Origin: Liquidambar formosana
Lineage: Eukaryota > Streptophyta > Magnoliopsida > Saxifragales > Altingiaceae
Direction of reading: 5' to 3'
NCBI GenBank assembly: GCA_039720395.1
Contig: CM077822.1
Location: 21,969,267-22,033,266 of the forward strand
DNA length: 64,000 nt
Below are positions 12,901-22,625 of this stretch, one piece after another. The number at the start of each line of letters is the position of its first letter. Within the stretch, counting starts at the first letter, position 1. Both the position numbers and the translations under genes were made by a program. The notes beneath the pieces were generated by a model, which was not told the DNA's origin, made no database searches, and was given only the letters and a program-made list of their open reading frames with translations.

Positions 12901-15900
12901 GAGGACATGTTTCCTAATGTTGTGCAATAAACTTTACCCAGATTGACTTCAAATCATAGCCTGATTGTTTTGGTGTCCAACCCGCCCTACCCCTTTTAGA
13001 TTTGAAAATATGTGGCTTACTAGTCACAATTTCAAAAGTTTTTTCAAGCAATCTCGGAACAATTGTAATGTGCAAGGCTAGGAGGGATTTAAATTCATGA
13101 AAAGATTCAACATGTGAAGAGTGAGATCAAAGAGTGGAACAAAGTAACTTTTGGAGATTTGAGATGGAGAAAGGATACTATTTCAAATCGTATCACCACT
13201 TTGGGTGAGATTAAGAGTGAGGGCCAACTTTATGAGTATCTTAGAAATGAAAGAAGTAAGCTTAGAAAAGATTTTGAGGAGGTGATCTTTAAGGAAGAAG
13301 TTAGGTGGAGGCAAAAAGCTAAGATCAAATGGATAAAAGAAGGAGATAATGACCCTAAACTTCTTTAAAGAGTGGCTAATGGGAGGAGGAAAAAGAATAT
13401 GAATAAAAGGATTGAGGTGAGTTCGGGTGAGGTGATAGAAGATCCTAAGGAGGTTGCTAAGGAGTTGGTTGATTTTTTCTCTCATTTGTACTCTGACTTG
13501 GAGAGGGGTAAATGGAGGATTGAGGGTATGGATTGGTCTCCTATTGATGGCTCTAAAGCGAGAATGCTCGAGAATCCATTCACAGGGGAAGAGATTAGAA
13601 GGGCTATTTTTGACTTAAGTAGGGATAAGTTTCTTAGGCCAGAGAGTTTTACCATGACTGTTTTTCAGGATTTTTGGGAGGTGATTAAGAAGGATCTTTT
13701 AGAGGTTTTTAAATATTTTTTTGAGAATGGGGTCATTAATAGTTGTACTAATGCTTCCTTTATTTGTCTTATCCTTAAAAAAGAAAGATCCATCAAAGTC
13801 AGTGATTTTAGGCCTATCAGCTTAGTGTCTAGCCTTTATAAGATTGTTGCTAAATTCCTATCCCACAGACTTAGAGAGGTGCTCAATGAGACCAACTGAA
13901 GTCCAAGGAGCATTTGTTAAAGATAGCCAGATTCTTGATCCGGTGCTTGTTGCCAATGAGTTGGTTGAGGATTACAAGAAAATGAGAAATGAAGGCATTA
14001 TTTTCAAACTTGACTTTGAGAAGACTTATCACTATGTTGATTAGAACTTTATTGATTATGTGCTTGAGCAAAAAGGTTTTGGGGATAAGTAGAGAGGGTG
14101 GATTAGAGGGTGTCTTAAGTCTATGATTTTGATGTAATGGTTAATGGTAGACCTAGATGGTGGTTTAGGGCCTCTAGAGGCCTTAGACAGGGGGATCTTT
14201 TATCCCCATTTTTTTTCACTTTGGTGGTTGATATTCTGACTAGGTTGATGACGTTGAGGAGAGGGGTATTATAGAAGGCTTTGAAGTGGGGAGAGAGAGA
14301 GTCAAGATCTCTCATCTTCTATTTGCTAGTGACACCATTCTTTTTCTTGAGGCTAATGAAAGGAATCTGGAGAATTTGACTAGTTTAGTAAAAGGTTTGA
14401 GTTGCTTTCTAGGTTGAACTTCAATATGTCCAAAATTTCTATAGGAGGTTAATATGTAGAGTCTACTAAATTAGAGAGAATAGTAGCTTTGATTGATTGT
14501 TCTATTAGTGAGTGGCCCATGAAGTATTTAGGTATGCTTCTTGGAGGCAATCCTTTAGCCAATAGCTTTTGAGATGGGGTGGTTGAAAGATCAGTAAAAG
14601 TAAAAGGTTGGATGGTTGGAAGAAAGCATTATATTTCTAGGGGGTAGGTTAACCTTGGTTAGCTCCATTCTTAGTAGTACTCCTACCTATTATTTGTCTT
14701 TTTCAAGATTGCCAAGAAAGTTGCCCTCAAAATTGAGAAAATGCAAAGGGATTTTTTTTGGGGAAGGTAAGAAAGATCATTGGGTTAAGTGGGAAGTGGT
14801 GTCTAGGTCTAAGGAGAAAGGTGGTTAGGGTTTGGGTTTGGGCAATATTGTCCTTGGGAATGTTGCTCTTACAGGTAAATGGTTGTAGAGGTTCCCTATT
14901 GAACGTGATTCTATTTGGTATTCTGTGATCAAGAGTAAATATGGTATTCAAATAATGGGTGGGATTCTAATATTTTGGAAAGGGAGAGCTTCCGCTGTCC
15001 TTGGAAATTTATTTTTCAAGGTCTTCCTTGTTTTTTGAACCACGTTAAATTTCTTCTTTGAAATGGAGCTCGTATCTGTTTTTGGGAGGATGTGCAGTTG
15101 GGAGAAAGACCTTCGTCTGCTTTATTCCCTCAGTTATTCCATCTTTCTAGAGCCAAATATGCAGTTATTGCTGATATGGTTAGTGTGAATTCCAGTTTAA
15201 AGAACTGGAATTTTTCTATCCCGTAACCTTAATGATAGATAGTCTGAGGAGATGGTGGCTCTTCTTGACCCTATTCAGAATGTTTTGATTGGTCCTACTA
15301 GTTCTGATAGAAGATTGTGGATTAATCACTCATCTGATGTGTTTTCTTCTAAATCCTATTTTAATTCTTTGAGAAGATTCCTTGGTTCCAATGTTCTTTC
15401 CTGCCAAATTGATTTGGAAATCTGTTGTGCCTTTAAAGGTTAAGATTTTGGTTTGCTTGGCTGCTCATCAAAAGACTAACACTAGCGATTGGGTTCAAAG
15501 GAAAAGACTAGCTTCTTGTCTTTCCCCACATTGGTGTGTTCTGTGTAGAAGTAAAGGAGAGTCGGTGAATCACTTATTCCTTTTCTATGAGGTTGCAATT
15601 GAGTTATGGCAATGCCTTTTTATCCTTGTTGGGTTGAGTTGAGTTAGACCTGAGTTCGTTGGTGGCTTGCTCAACGTTGATTTCAAAGGTTTAGGTTGCT
15701 CCAAAAGAGCGAAGCTTTTATGGAGCAGTGCGATGATGGTAATTCCTTGGGTGATTTGGATCGAGCGGAATGCTAGGATTTTTAGCGACATTCATGAGGA
15801 GATTGATAGGTTGTGGGATAGTGTGTGTTTTCTTGCTTCCTTATGGGCTTCAGGGAACAAATCTTTTGAAGGAATTCCTCTTTTTTTGCTTGTGAGGAAT

Positions 15901-18900
15901 TGGATTGAGATTTGTGCTTCGAAGCCAGTTAAGAGAAGTGCTCTCGGGGGCCATTCCTACCCCGCTTGATTTGTTTTTGGGTCTTTTGCTGGTTGGCTGT
16001 TGGCGTTTTGTTTAGCATGTGATAGCCTGTTTTCTTTTTGCTGCTTGGCTTGTAGGGGTTGAGCTTTGTTCTTCCTTTTGGGTCGCTAATACTCACTATT
16101 TGGACTCCTTGTCCAGTTTTGTACCTCTCTTTTCAAATTAATACAATGAGTTTCTTATTGGGAATTAATAAATAAATAAAAGTTTCTGATGTTGGGATTA
16201 GCTGTTGTTTTTGTGGTAGTCTGTCAATGCCAACTTGGTGTTCAAAAATTATGTAACATTTGTGCCATTCTTTTTTTGTGTTAAAGATGATTGAAAAAAG
16301 AGAGAGAGAGAGAGACATGGTCTCGACCTGGTAAAGCAAGAGATGCTTCTTGATGGTATGGTGGCTTGAGATGGGTGCAAAGAGGGAGAATCAGTATTAA
16401 GGCTTACTTGAAGGATTATGCGTATCGATTGGTGTTGAAAGAGAAAATCTGGTCCAAGAGAAAGGCTCATGAGATGGTAAATAGGGCTTGATATGTGATG
16501 CGTGGTTGTATGGGTATTAGTGCGATTGGTGCTTGATGGTGTCAAGGTGTTGCGACATGGTAGTCTTGAGGATCGGAGAAGACTCGCCCTTGCTGTGTAA
16601 TGGTGCTCAGGGGCTAGGACTTTACTAGTTTTAGTGTGAGTTGGTAGACATTAGGCTAGCGTGGCTAGTTTAGGGTTGAATTGCGGTTGTCGTAGGTTAG
16701 GGTTGTGAGTAGGGTCGCAGGTGATGGGTAGTCGAGGGTGATGCCGACAGTGTGTACGAATGGGTCTAATGATTCCTACAGAAGTTGACATGTGCTTGTG
16801 ATGGCTAGGGTAAGATTGCACTGAGACCTACTGAGGGGTGTGATAAGTGTGAGGGAGTGAATCTGCTATTTGAAATTTTGAATGAGTTGGTGGGTCAACC
16901 TTGTTGGTACGTCAGTAGTGTTAAGTGCAAGATCAAGGTTAGTGCTTTGATACCAATTGGTGTAGAATGTGTGCGCGTGTGTGTGTGTGTGAGAGAGAGA
17001 GAGAGATATATATAAGGTGTGGTCTAACCATTCTCTTCACCCCATTCTCTCCTCTCTCTTTTTGCTCTCTTAATTACAAATCTACACGAGACTTTCTGTA
17101 TCCGTTTTGGCTTGTACATGTCTCTGTCAGTCTGTCTATAGGATGGATGGGGGAAACTCTGAAACACAGTCCGGTGGTAATAAGAGTAGGGCTTTGTTAA
17201 CATTAGGGCACATGTTTAGATACATTTAATGAGGTAAAAAGTGCATGAGAAAATGTGAAATGCATAGAAAATGATGAAAATAGTATATAAAACTGTGAAA
17301 ATGCATAGAAAATGGTGAAAATAGCATAGAAAAATGTAAAAATGCATACAAAATTGTGTGAACACATTTTCACATGCATTTTTTGCTTCATTAAATATAT
17401 CTTTGGGCACATGTTAACAAGATCCATGACAGTAACAGTTTCCTGAACACTATCTCCCTTCTTAAGTTTACCTTGTAATTTTTTAACCCAACACATGATA
17501 TGGTAAGAAAAGAATCATATGCTGTTTCACTGTCTGAGGGTGATTTGACATCTATATTCCCTTTTACATATCTTCGAACAGCCACATATCCTGAATTCTG
17601 AAGTCGTGTCACTACCATCTGACCCTGTTTCATACACACCACAAATCTATAATTTCTTTGTTGTGTATTGGAAGACCTCAATGCAGCTGGCATTAGTTAC
17701 TTTGCTTCATCTTGTGAACTTGGAGTTTGCAATTTCACTCCCTTATTCTGTTATTAATAATGATTTTGTCCAAATACCAAAGGCATTTATTTTAGTTTAT
17801 TCTTGCAGCCAAGTTATTGCTTACAAGCATATACGGGGCACAATTCGCATGTGATGTCCCTTGATTTCCACCCTAAGAAGAATGATCTTTTCTGCTCTTG
17901 TGATGGTAACAGTGAGATTCGATTTTGGAATATCAGCAAGTATTCTAGCACCCATGTTTCCAAGGCTGGTTCTGGAAACCCTCTTATTTTTCTGCATTTT
18001 AATTCTTGAAGTTCTACTGAATGTTGGTTTATTTTCCCTTTTAAATCGTGGTTTTTTAATGGAGCAGGGAGGTTCTGCACAAGTGAGATTTCAACCGAGA
18101 ATCGGTCACCTACTGGCAGCAGCGGCAGAGAATGTTGTGTCCATCTTTGATGTTGAGACTGACAGGAAAACATGCTCATTACAGGTATGAGAGAGATTAG
18201 TAGAGGAAACTGAAGGTACTCTCTCTTAGATATGTTTTATGTAATCACCATTTAACTAAACAGAACAAATTTGATTCTCAGGGGCACCCCTCAGGGGTAC
18301 ACTCTCTTTGCTGGGACACAAACGGAGATTATTTGGCCTCTGTCAGTCTAGAATCCGTGAGGGTGTGGTCAGTGGCCTCAGGAGAGTGCATTCACGAGCT
18401 CAGTTCTAGCGGAAACAAGTTCCAATCTTGCGTTTTTCATCCAAGCTATTCCACTCTCCTGGTCATTGGGGGCTACCAGGTATTCTTGATTGTTGTTGGG
18501 GTGATTTATTAATTTTCTTGGTTCTAATGAGTAATTCTCTAGTTTAAAATATTTTGGGAGACCCATTTATGGAATTGGCTGATCTTTTAGACCACTTTAT
18601 CAACTGTCTTCTCACATTTAGGCCACTTTTGAACATGCCATGGAAATGAGAGCATTTCATTGTAATCTACATATCCCTGGTTCAGAATCTTTGTAAATGA
18701 TTTATATTGTTACATGTATAAAGATCATTTTAAGGCTTTTATGGAATTACTTTGTTTCATTATTTTTTATGTAGCAAGCATGTCGTAGATGATGGTTTTG
18801 TGCCTTTCCAAATGCTATGGAAAACAAGATGAATGTTTTTATTTATATGGGCTATTTATCCAAATGCAACCCTTAAATGAATGTTTGCATAAGGGAAAAG

Positions 18901-19146
18901 CTCAAAATTTCAAATTGTTAGTGAACAGAGACTAATTTGTTTTCTAATGTATATCATGGGATGCTAATGTTGGTTTTGTTGTAAATCACTAATTGCCTGC
19001 AGTCGTTGGAGCTGTGGAACATGGCTGAGAATAAGTGCATGACAATTCCAGCTCATGATTGTGTGGTATCAGCATTGGCGCAATCAACAGTGACGGGGAT
19101 GGTTGCCTCGGCCAGTCATGACAAATCCGTTAAGATTTGGAAATAA
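4..19146 (+). CDS. LUH: LEUNIG_HOMOLOG-type WD40 transcriptional corepressor, 3' portion (8 exons)
   Basis: Plant Groucho/Tup1-type corepressor, which acts in the nucleus with SEUSS-type adaptors to silence developmental genes. Exons read: 4-234, 790-932, 1012-1122, 5992-6141, 17809-17964 (donor uncertain), 18068-18184, 18282-18479, 19003-19146 with stop TAA at 19144. About 415 codons are visible. A Ser/Thr/Pro-rich linker ([21 protein letters not shown]) and an acidic [10 protein letters not shown] block are followed by seven WD40 blades. Blade ends read [62 protein letters not shown] and [10 protein letters not shown]. The linker and blade wording fit LUH better than LEUNIG from memory of the family. 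The LisH/LUFS N-terminus lies left of the window; bases 2-3 are the acceptor AG of the first visible exon. Frame is lost by one extra base at about 880 and again at about 1062, so the gene as written is not translatable through exons 2-3. This could be assembly error or real decay. Confidence 0.9.
3338..3362. repeat. (TTTA)n microsatellite
   Basis: About six tandem TTTA units in a LUH intron. Confidence 0.9.
3540..3576. repeat. (CT)n microsatellite
   Basis: Nearly uninterrupted CT dinucleotide run with one G interruption, inside a LUH intron. Confidence 0.9.
4144..4330 (-). mobile_element. LINE 3' tail fragment
   Basis: A T-run (4144-4158) is followed by wording shared with the 3' tail of the minus-strand LINE at 11935 (AAGTACATAAG, then a TACTAAACCAC-like stretch near its inner end). 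Read on the minus strand this is a LINE 3' UTR ending in poly(A), severely 5'-truncated. Confidence 0.55.
6711..6872. mobile_element. Palindromic foldback element, family A copy 1
   Basis: Terminal inverted repeats of about 22 bp: TTTGATCATGTGCAGGATAT at the left is mirrored by ATATCCTGCACATGATCAA at the right. The interior is also palindromic, with CGATCACAGCCGTC mirrored imperfectly. It is flanked by TA-rich repeats, which suits TA-target insertion. No coding capacity. Confidence 0.75.
6882..6947. repeat. (TA)n microsatellite
   Basis: TA dinucleotide run with a short GT interruption, lying between two foldback elements. Confidence 0.9.
6949..7340. mobile_element. Long-TIR foldback MITE
   Basis: About 390 bp whose two arms are inverted copies of roughly 140 bp. 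GGGGAGGGATCCATTTACAC at the left is mirrored by a right arm ending in CTCTCCCC. Because of the symmetry, each arm has a small outward-reading open frame with nearly the same peptide (shared [11 protein letters not shown] and [11 protein letters not shown]). These are by-products of the inverted repeat, not genes. Confidence 0.8.
7349..9391 (+). mobile_element. Non-autonomous Helitron
   Basis: The 5' end reads TCTATACTACCTATAAAAAG and is preceded by A. The 3' end has a hairpin (TGCAC-GA-GTGCA, 9372-9383) four bases before terminal CTAG (9388-9391), followed by T. This matches the Helitron rule of 5'-TC, 3'-hairpin plus CTRR, inserted between A and T. It is 2.04 kb long with no Rep/helicase frame. 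It contains two sets of internal direct repeats (about 7805-7905 with 8138-8225; 8622-8682 with 8835-8900) and an A-tract near 7930-7958. Confidence 0.7.
9432..9557. mobile_element. Palindromic foldback element, family A copy 2
   Basis: Same family as 6711-6872. The left arm GTTGATCGTGTGCGGGATA and right arm TATCCCGCACATGATCAAAA are inverted repeats, and the inner GATCACAGCCGTCCATGAG is mirrored by CTCATGGATGGCCGTGATC. TA repeats lie on both sides. Confidence 0.75.
9600..9710. mobile_element. Palindromic foldback element, family A copy 3
   Basis: The right arm GGATATCCTGCACATGATCA matches copies 1 and 2. The left arm is eroded (GAGATATCCTAAACTATCCC). It sits immediately right of copy 2 across a TA tract. 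Confidence 0.65.
9716..9765. repeat. (CA)n microsatellite
   Basis: About 22 CA units between two MITE families. Confidence 0.92.
9772..9940. mobile_element. MITE family B copy 1
   Basis: Terminal inverted repeats of about 45 bp: the left arm contains GTTGATATAAGTTATATCAG, and the right arm, read inverted, contains CTGATATAACTTATATCAAC. The core has CCCAATG/CATTGGG-type wording. Related copies lie at 19896-20079, 41175-41330 and 58830-59003. Confidence 0.7.
9941..9974. repeat. (TA)n microsatellite
   Basis: TA run separating two MITEs. Confidence 0.9.
9981..10356. mobile_element. MITE family C copy 1
   Basis: About 376 bp with inverted ends TTATTATCAAGTGCACTTGA and TCAAGTGCACTTGATAATAA. The arms extend inward through a CTCCAAAACTCTTAACC-like stretch. 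No coding capacity. Degenerate relatives are at about 19656-19875 and 53238-53420. Confidence 0.72.
10378..10450 (-). mobile_element. LINE 3' tail scrap
   Basis: GATGAAGTAAATTTGTATTG followed by AAAGTACATAA resembles the 3' tail of the minus-strand LINE at 11935. It is very short. Confidence 0.4.
10586..10980 (-). mobile_element. Possible minus-strand LTR remnant with tRNA-Met primer site
   Basis: GCTCTGATACCA at 10586-10597 is the complement of TGGTATCAGAGC, the initiator-tRNA primer-binding site used by many plant LTR elements. The adjacent + strand sequence starts TGTTAAG (LTR-edge-like TG) and includes a near-palindromic TATA stretch (10794-10806). I could not find the other LTR edge or any coding part. 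Confidence 0.4.
11935..12620 (-). mobile_element. 5'-truncated LINE, 3' end with zf-RVT domain
   Basis: A T-run at 11934-11955 is the poly(A) tail read on the + strand. On the minus strand the translation carries the zf-RVT region typical of plant L1 LINE C-termini ([18 protein letters not shown], then [18 protein letters not shown]). Stops interrupt the frame. Only the last 0.7 kb of the element remains, and its 5' break abuts the oppositely oriented LINE that begins near 12640. Confidence 0.8.
12640..16180 (+). pseudogene. Degenerate L1-type LINE (endonuclease end, RT, zf-RVT)
   Basis: Collinear with the better-preserved LINE at 24095-27613, and it starts at nearly the same point in the endonuclease domain (GTTTGTGTAGTCCTAATTAG). 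Reverse-transcriptase wording is clear ([14 protein letters not shown] near 13820; a [12 protein letters not shown] stretch near 14220). The zf-RVT part ([15 protein letters not shown]) lies near 15540. Many stops and frameshifts break the frame. The 3' tail (GACTCCTTGTCCAGTTTTG) matches the sister copy and ends in AATAAATAAATAAAA. It cannot encode a working protein. Confidence 0.85.
16944..17200 (-). mobile_element. Possible LTR-element scrap with primer-site-like motif
   Basis: GCTTTGATACCA at 16944-16955 is the complement of a one-mismatch tRNA-Met primer site, followed by a TG edge at about 16960. A GT/GA/TA microsatellite (16968-17012) is embedded. No coding region is recognised. Confidence 0.3.
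17206..17413. mobile_element. Mutator-like MITE with 9-bp target duplication
   Basis: The perfect direct repeat GGGCACATG (17206-17214 and 17405-17413) flanks a 190-bp element. Its ends, AGATACATTTAATGAGG and an inverted AGATATATTTAATGAAG, are terminal inverted repeats running about 40 bp. The interior has short repeats of TGCATAGAAAATG. A 9-bp duplication is typical of Mutator-like elements. Confidence 0.72.
17965..18067 (+). other. LUH intron with atypical splice junction
   Basis: To keep the frame expected from the family (VSK then GGSAQVRF), the intron would run from AAG|GC (17965) to GCAG|GG (18067), a GC-AG intron without the usual GCAAGT donor. A GT-AG alternative shifted by four bases (donor 17969, acceptor ending 18071) also keeps frame and gives VSKAGSAQVRF. 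Confidence 0.6.
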
Positions 19147-19655
19147 GTTCGACACCTTTTGGTGGTTTACAACCCCTAGTATATAATTCTACTAGAATGT
19201 CATTTTCCATGGGGGTGGGGGGATTTATGTGTATTTCATTTGGTTTGATTTTTTCTTTCATTGTTTTTTCTCTTGGTGAATATGTAATACAAGGGACAGT
19301 TTGGGTTGTACTTGGGCTTTTTTGCTTTTTCTTTGATATAGAATTTACTTCATCAGAAAAAAGAAAAAAAAAAGAAGGAAGCCAGAGTTTTGGACTTTTG
19401 GTTGCCCTTTCAGTCTCTGCTGATATCTGTCTGTGTTGCATGTGTTGGGTGATAAAAGACCTGTATACCAAAATTTGTTAAAGTTACAGGCATCTTTGGG
19501 GCGAGGTTTTGGCCCCCTTGCGATTGAGATATCAGGAGATCTGAGTTTGGAAAATAATTTAGGTCTGTTTAGTTTTAAGATTCTTTTGAGTGTTAAGTAA
19601 ATATGAAAATTTAGCTCATAGAGGTAGGTATATATATACATGGACATTTTATGGA
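19147..19655. other. LUH 3' flank / probable 3' UTR
   Basis: T- and A-rich sequence after the LUH stop. Overlapping open frames on both strands have no family likeness. I see no unambiguous poly(A) signal that I would place. Confidence 0.5.
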
Positions 19656-19875
19656 TGAAACACATTTATTTATATTTGATCCAAAACTCTCATTTTTTTT
19701 AATCAATATCAATCGCTCATTTATGAATATTTGATAGATGAAACAATTCTTAATCATCAATTTGATTTTTGGCATGTATGACCAACACATGAATTAAATT
19801 TAATTCAATAGTTGGTTTTGCAATATATGAGCTACGATAAGAGTTTAGGAGTGCACCTAATATCAGGATGACTAT
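19656..19875. mobile_element. MITE family C, degenerate copy
   Basis: Shares the family C order: CCAAAACTCT near the left, an ATTTGATTTTTGGCATG-like middle, and AGAGTTTAGGAGTGCAC at the right. The ends are eroded. Confidence 0.5.
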
Positions 19876-19895
19876 ATGTATGTGCATATATGTAT

Positions 19896-20079
19896 GAGGA
19901 TGATGATTAGGTGAGCACATCTGCACATACTGATATTACTTATATAAATATCTGCATTGGGGTTTGTACTTTTTGCATTAGCGAGTTATAGAGAACATTG
20001 GGTCAATACATGAGGTATATAACCCCCAATTCATGATATTGATATGACATATATCAATACGTGCTATTCTGATTAAGAC
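19896..20079. mobile_element. MITE family B copy 2
   Basis: Begins AGGATGATGATTAGGTGAGC and ends near CAATACGTGCTATTCTGAT, matching the inverted ends and length (about 185 bp) of the copy at 9772-9940. Confidence 0.62.
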
Positions 20080-20194
20080 TATATATATATATATATTAAA
20101 TTTATATACATGTTTGGGGAAATCCCTTTCTCTTGATGCGCTCTCATTGGTTCGTGAATGCAGAAGCAAGTGGCTAAGGACTCAATAAAAGCTA

Positions 20195-20441
20195 CTCCAT
20201 CCATCCCACAAAGATAGGTTATTATTGTAATTTTTTTTGTTTCAAAATGTTTGTTGACTTTGAAAAGTCAAATCATTATTTTTTTTTTTAAACTTTTCTA
20301 TACTATCATTAGTTGTTTCAATGATTACTTTCAAGTTTCAACTGAATACCAAGCAAAAAAGAATATTTTTGAAAAGTTAGAGTTTAAAAAGTGATAAGTT
20401 AATGTAATAATAATTTTTTTTAAACTATAGATTCGAGAGAG
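20195..20441. mobile_element. Stowaway-like MITE
   Basis: TA dinucleotides flank an AT-rich 247-bp element. The left end CTCCATCCATCCCACAAA resembles the Stowaway (Tc1/mariner) terminal repeat, and the right end GATTCGAGAGAG is its weak inverse. Interior lacks coding capacity. Confidence 0.55.
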
Positions 20442-20610
20442 TACATTTAACATATTTTTGTTTCTTTGTTAAAAGCACTAAACAATATTTACAATTTACA
20501 AAATTTACCACATTTTAAAATAGTTAAAAATTACAAAATTTACCTCATTGTGTTCCAAAAGTGTTAAAGAGCCGTGTACCTCACAAATAAATTATTATTT
20601 TTAAGGGTCA

Positions 20611-22161
20611 GGCTATTGCCACTACATAAAATACTCTCAACCCCTCATTTAATTTATATTTTTAAGGTTTTATGAAAAATATAAAAAAAATTTATGAAAA
20701 CCAATCACGTAGTCTACTAAAAAACATCATTCTAGACAACTTTGTAGTAGAGAGTTTTTCTAAAATCTGTTATGGGAAAAGATTCTTTAACCGAAATTGG
20801 TTAGATGTCCCGTTAGCCGAATGGTAAAATTTAAAATTGAACTATATGAGGATGATGTCAGCGTGATAAGATTTGCCCATTGAATACAACAACTCCTTCT
20901 GACTAAAGCTGTTCATGCATAATGAAGGGGCAGCTCCTTGGGCAGTGCACACCACTTTGTGTACTTAACAAGCTTCCTTTTTCTTTGTAATTTCTCTCTC
21001 CCTCTTTCTCTCCAAATACAAACCCAAAAACCCAAACCCTTGTTTTTTCATTGGCGGCGACCGTGGTTTTCGTGTTTTGTCCTCGCCAAGAAGAGTAGAA
21101 ACTTAATAGGAAGAGCTGAGTTCTGATCTTCCCACCAATGGCAATTGTCTAAATGTAACCTCATCTGTCAAAAAACAAAAGGGGGTTAAAGGCCAGGATA
21201 CAAGCTTCTTGAAGAAGCTCAACCTCATCTCTCTACTATCATTTCTTTATTCCCTCTATTTTCTTTTTCTTTTTTTTTTATATCTTCTTTTCTCTCTCTC
21301 TTCATATTGGTTTTAGTTGAATTTAAGCTTTTTTTCTCTTGTTCTCTTTCTCTCCATTTAGATCGGCTTGAAACTCAACTAGTAGCAGCTAGGTTTTTTG
21401 TGAAGTTAACTAGGTTTTTTGTAAACTTAATCAGGTTTTTTTTTTTTGTAAACTTAGCTAGGTTTTTTGTAAACTTAGCTAGATTTTTGTTAAATTTAGC
21501 TAGATTTTTGTAAACTTAACTAGATTTTTCATAAACTTAGCTAGATTTATATAAACTTAGCTTATAAACCTAACTAGATTTTCATTAAAAGAAAACTAGG
21601 TTTTTCTAGTTAAAATCCCAAAAAATGAGTTTCTATGTTGTCTTCTTCTTATTCTTCATGCTCCTTTTTTTTTTTTTCTTTTTTTTTTTTTCTTTTGCTA
21701 ATTGGATCATACTAGTTTTTCTCACAAAAATATGTGGTTGTATCTCCTACTTTGTGGAGGAAGATGTGGAGGGAGAGGGACTGGTTTTTTGGAAAGAGAA
21801 GGGGAGAGAGAGGGACTGGGGTAGCAAGTATAGGTTTGACGGAGTTAAGGAAGGGGTGATTTTTGTATTAAGTCGTTTAACGGTCGGCTTACAGACTTCG
21901 GTCCGTATAGCATGACTCATCTGTTATTTAAGTAGACTTTTTGGTAATTTTTCATGGAAAATGAAATAGAGTTGTAAATGTCCAAAAAGTTTGCTTAAAT
22001 GATAGATTTTGGAAAATAAATTTTCTACAAAGTTGTTCAAAATGATGTTTTCTAATGAACAATATTATTAGTTTTCGTAAAAATTTTTTATATTTTTCAA
22101 AAAATCTTAAAAAATATAAATTAATAAAAAATTTTAAATACTTTATGTGGTGGCAATATCC
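20611..22161. mobile_element. Long-TIR DNA element (MULE-like), 1.55 kb
   Basis: Inverted repeats of about 165 bp: 20611-20777 (GGCTATTGCCACTACATAAA inward) and 21995-22161 (inverted, GGATATTGCCACCACATAAA inward). Shared inner wording includes AAAACATCATT and CAACTTTGTAG. The arms look roughly 75-80% alike by eye. The 1.2-kb interior holds a CT-rich stretch, a minisatellite and GC-richer sequence without a transposase. I cannot find a matching 9-bp target duplication, so the Mutator assignment rests on the long TIRs alone. Confidence 0.65.
21388..21600. repeat. Degenerate minisatellite (~20-bp unit)
   Basis: About nine imperfect copies of TAAACTTAGCTAGATTTTTG, inside the long-TIR element and about 0.8 kb upstream of the PRT1 start. 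Confidence 0.85.
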
Positions 22162-22420
22162 TTACTCTATTTTAATTGCAGGATAATACTTTTGGAGCGT
22201 GTATAATAGACGTTAGGAAAAGGAAAAGGATTCGATCCCTTGGCCCATAAATAGTCTAGATGACGGCAAGTTTTGGACGCTAGCTACTTAAAAGGGACAC
22301 GTCAAAAGGCCTGGGCGCCGCACTTTTCTTGCCAAACTCTTAACAGATCTCTCTCTCTCTCTCTCTCTCTCGCGGTGTTTTCTGAATCATCAGCTTTGGA
22401 AGTAAATGACGAGAACTGGG
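22162..22420 (+). promoter_or_regulatory. PRT1 proximal upstream region / 5' UTR
   Basis: 259 bp between the long-TIR element and the PRT1 start. A CT run (22349-22371), common in plant 5' leaders, is the only feature I would point to. No TATA box is assigned. Confidence 0.4.
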
Positions 22421-22586
22421 ATGGAAAACAAAACCCTAGAAGATCATGGCATCGAAACTGAGGATTTTCCTGATGAGTTCCAGTGTTGCGTGTGCCTGTA
22501 AGTCATCTTCCAGCTCCATTCCACATCCATTCTTGCTTTCCCAATCGTTTTACGAATTTCAATCCTTGCTTCTGTTCTTTCCAATT

Positions 22587-22625
<39 letters not shown>

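Larger units (their letters stand above)
6142..17808 (+). other. LUH giant intron, 11.7 kb, filled with transposable elements
   Basis: The donor GTAAGT at 6142 is canonical and the acceptor TTGCAG ends at 17808. The flanking exons join in phase 0 between WD40 blades. Nearly all the length is explained by the mobile elements listed separately. Stretches 6142-6710, 11000-11930, 16200-16940 and 17415-17808 show nothing I can name. Confidence 0.85.

Noticed and set aside
22273..22461. 62-codon frame overlapping the PRT1 start
   Set aside because: It runs out of frame with PRT1 exon 1 and is partly a CT microsatellite; PRT1 frame from 22421 explains the region.
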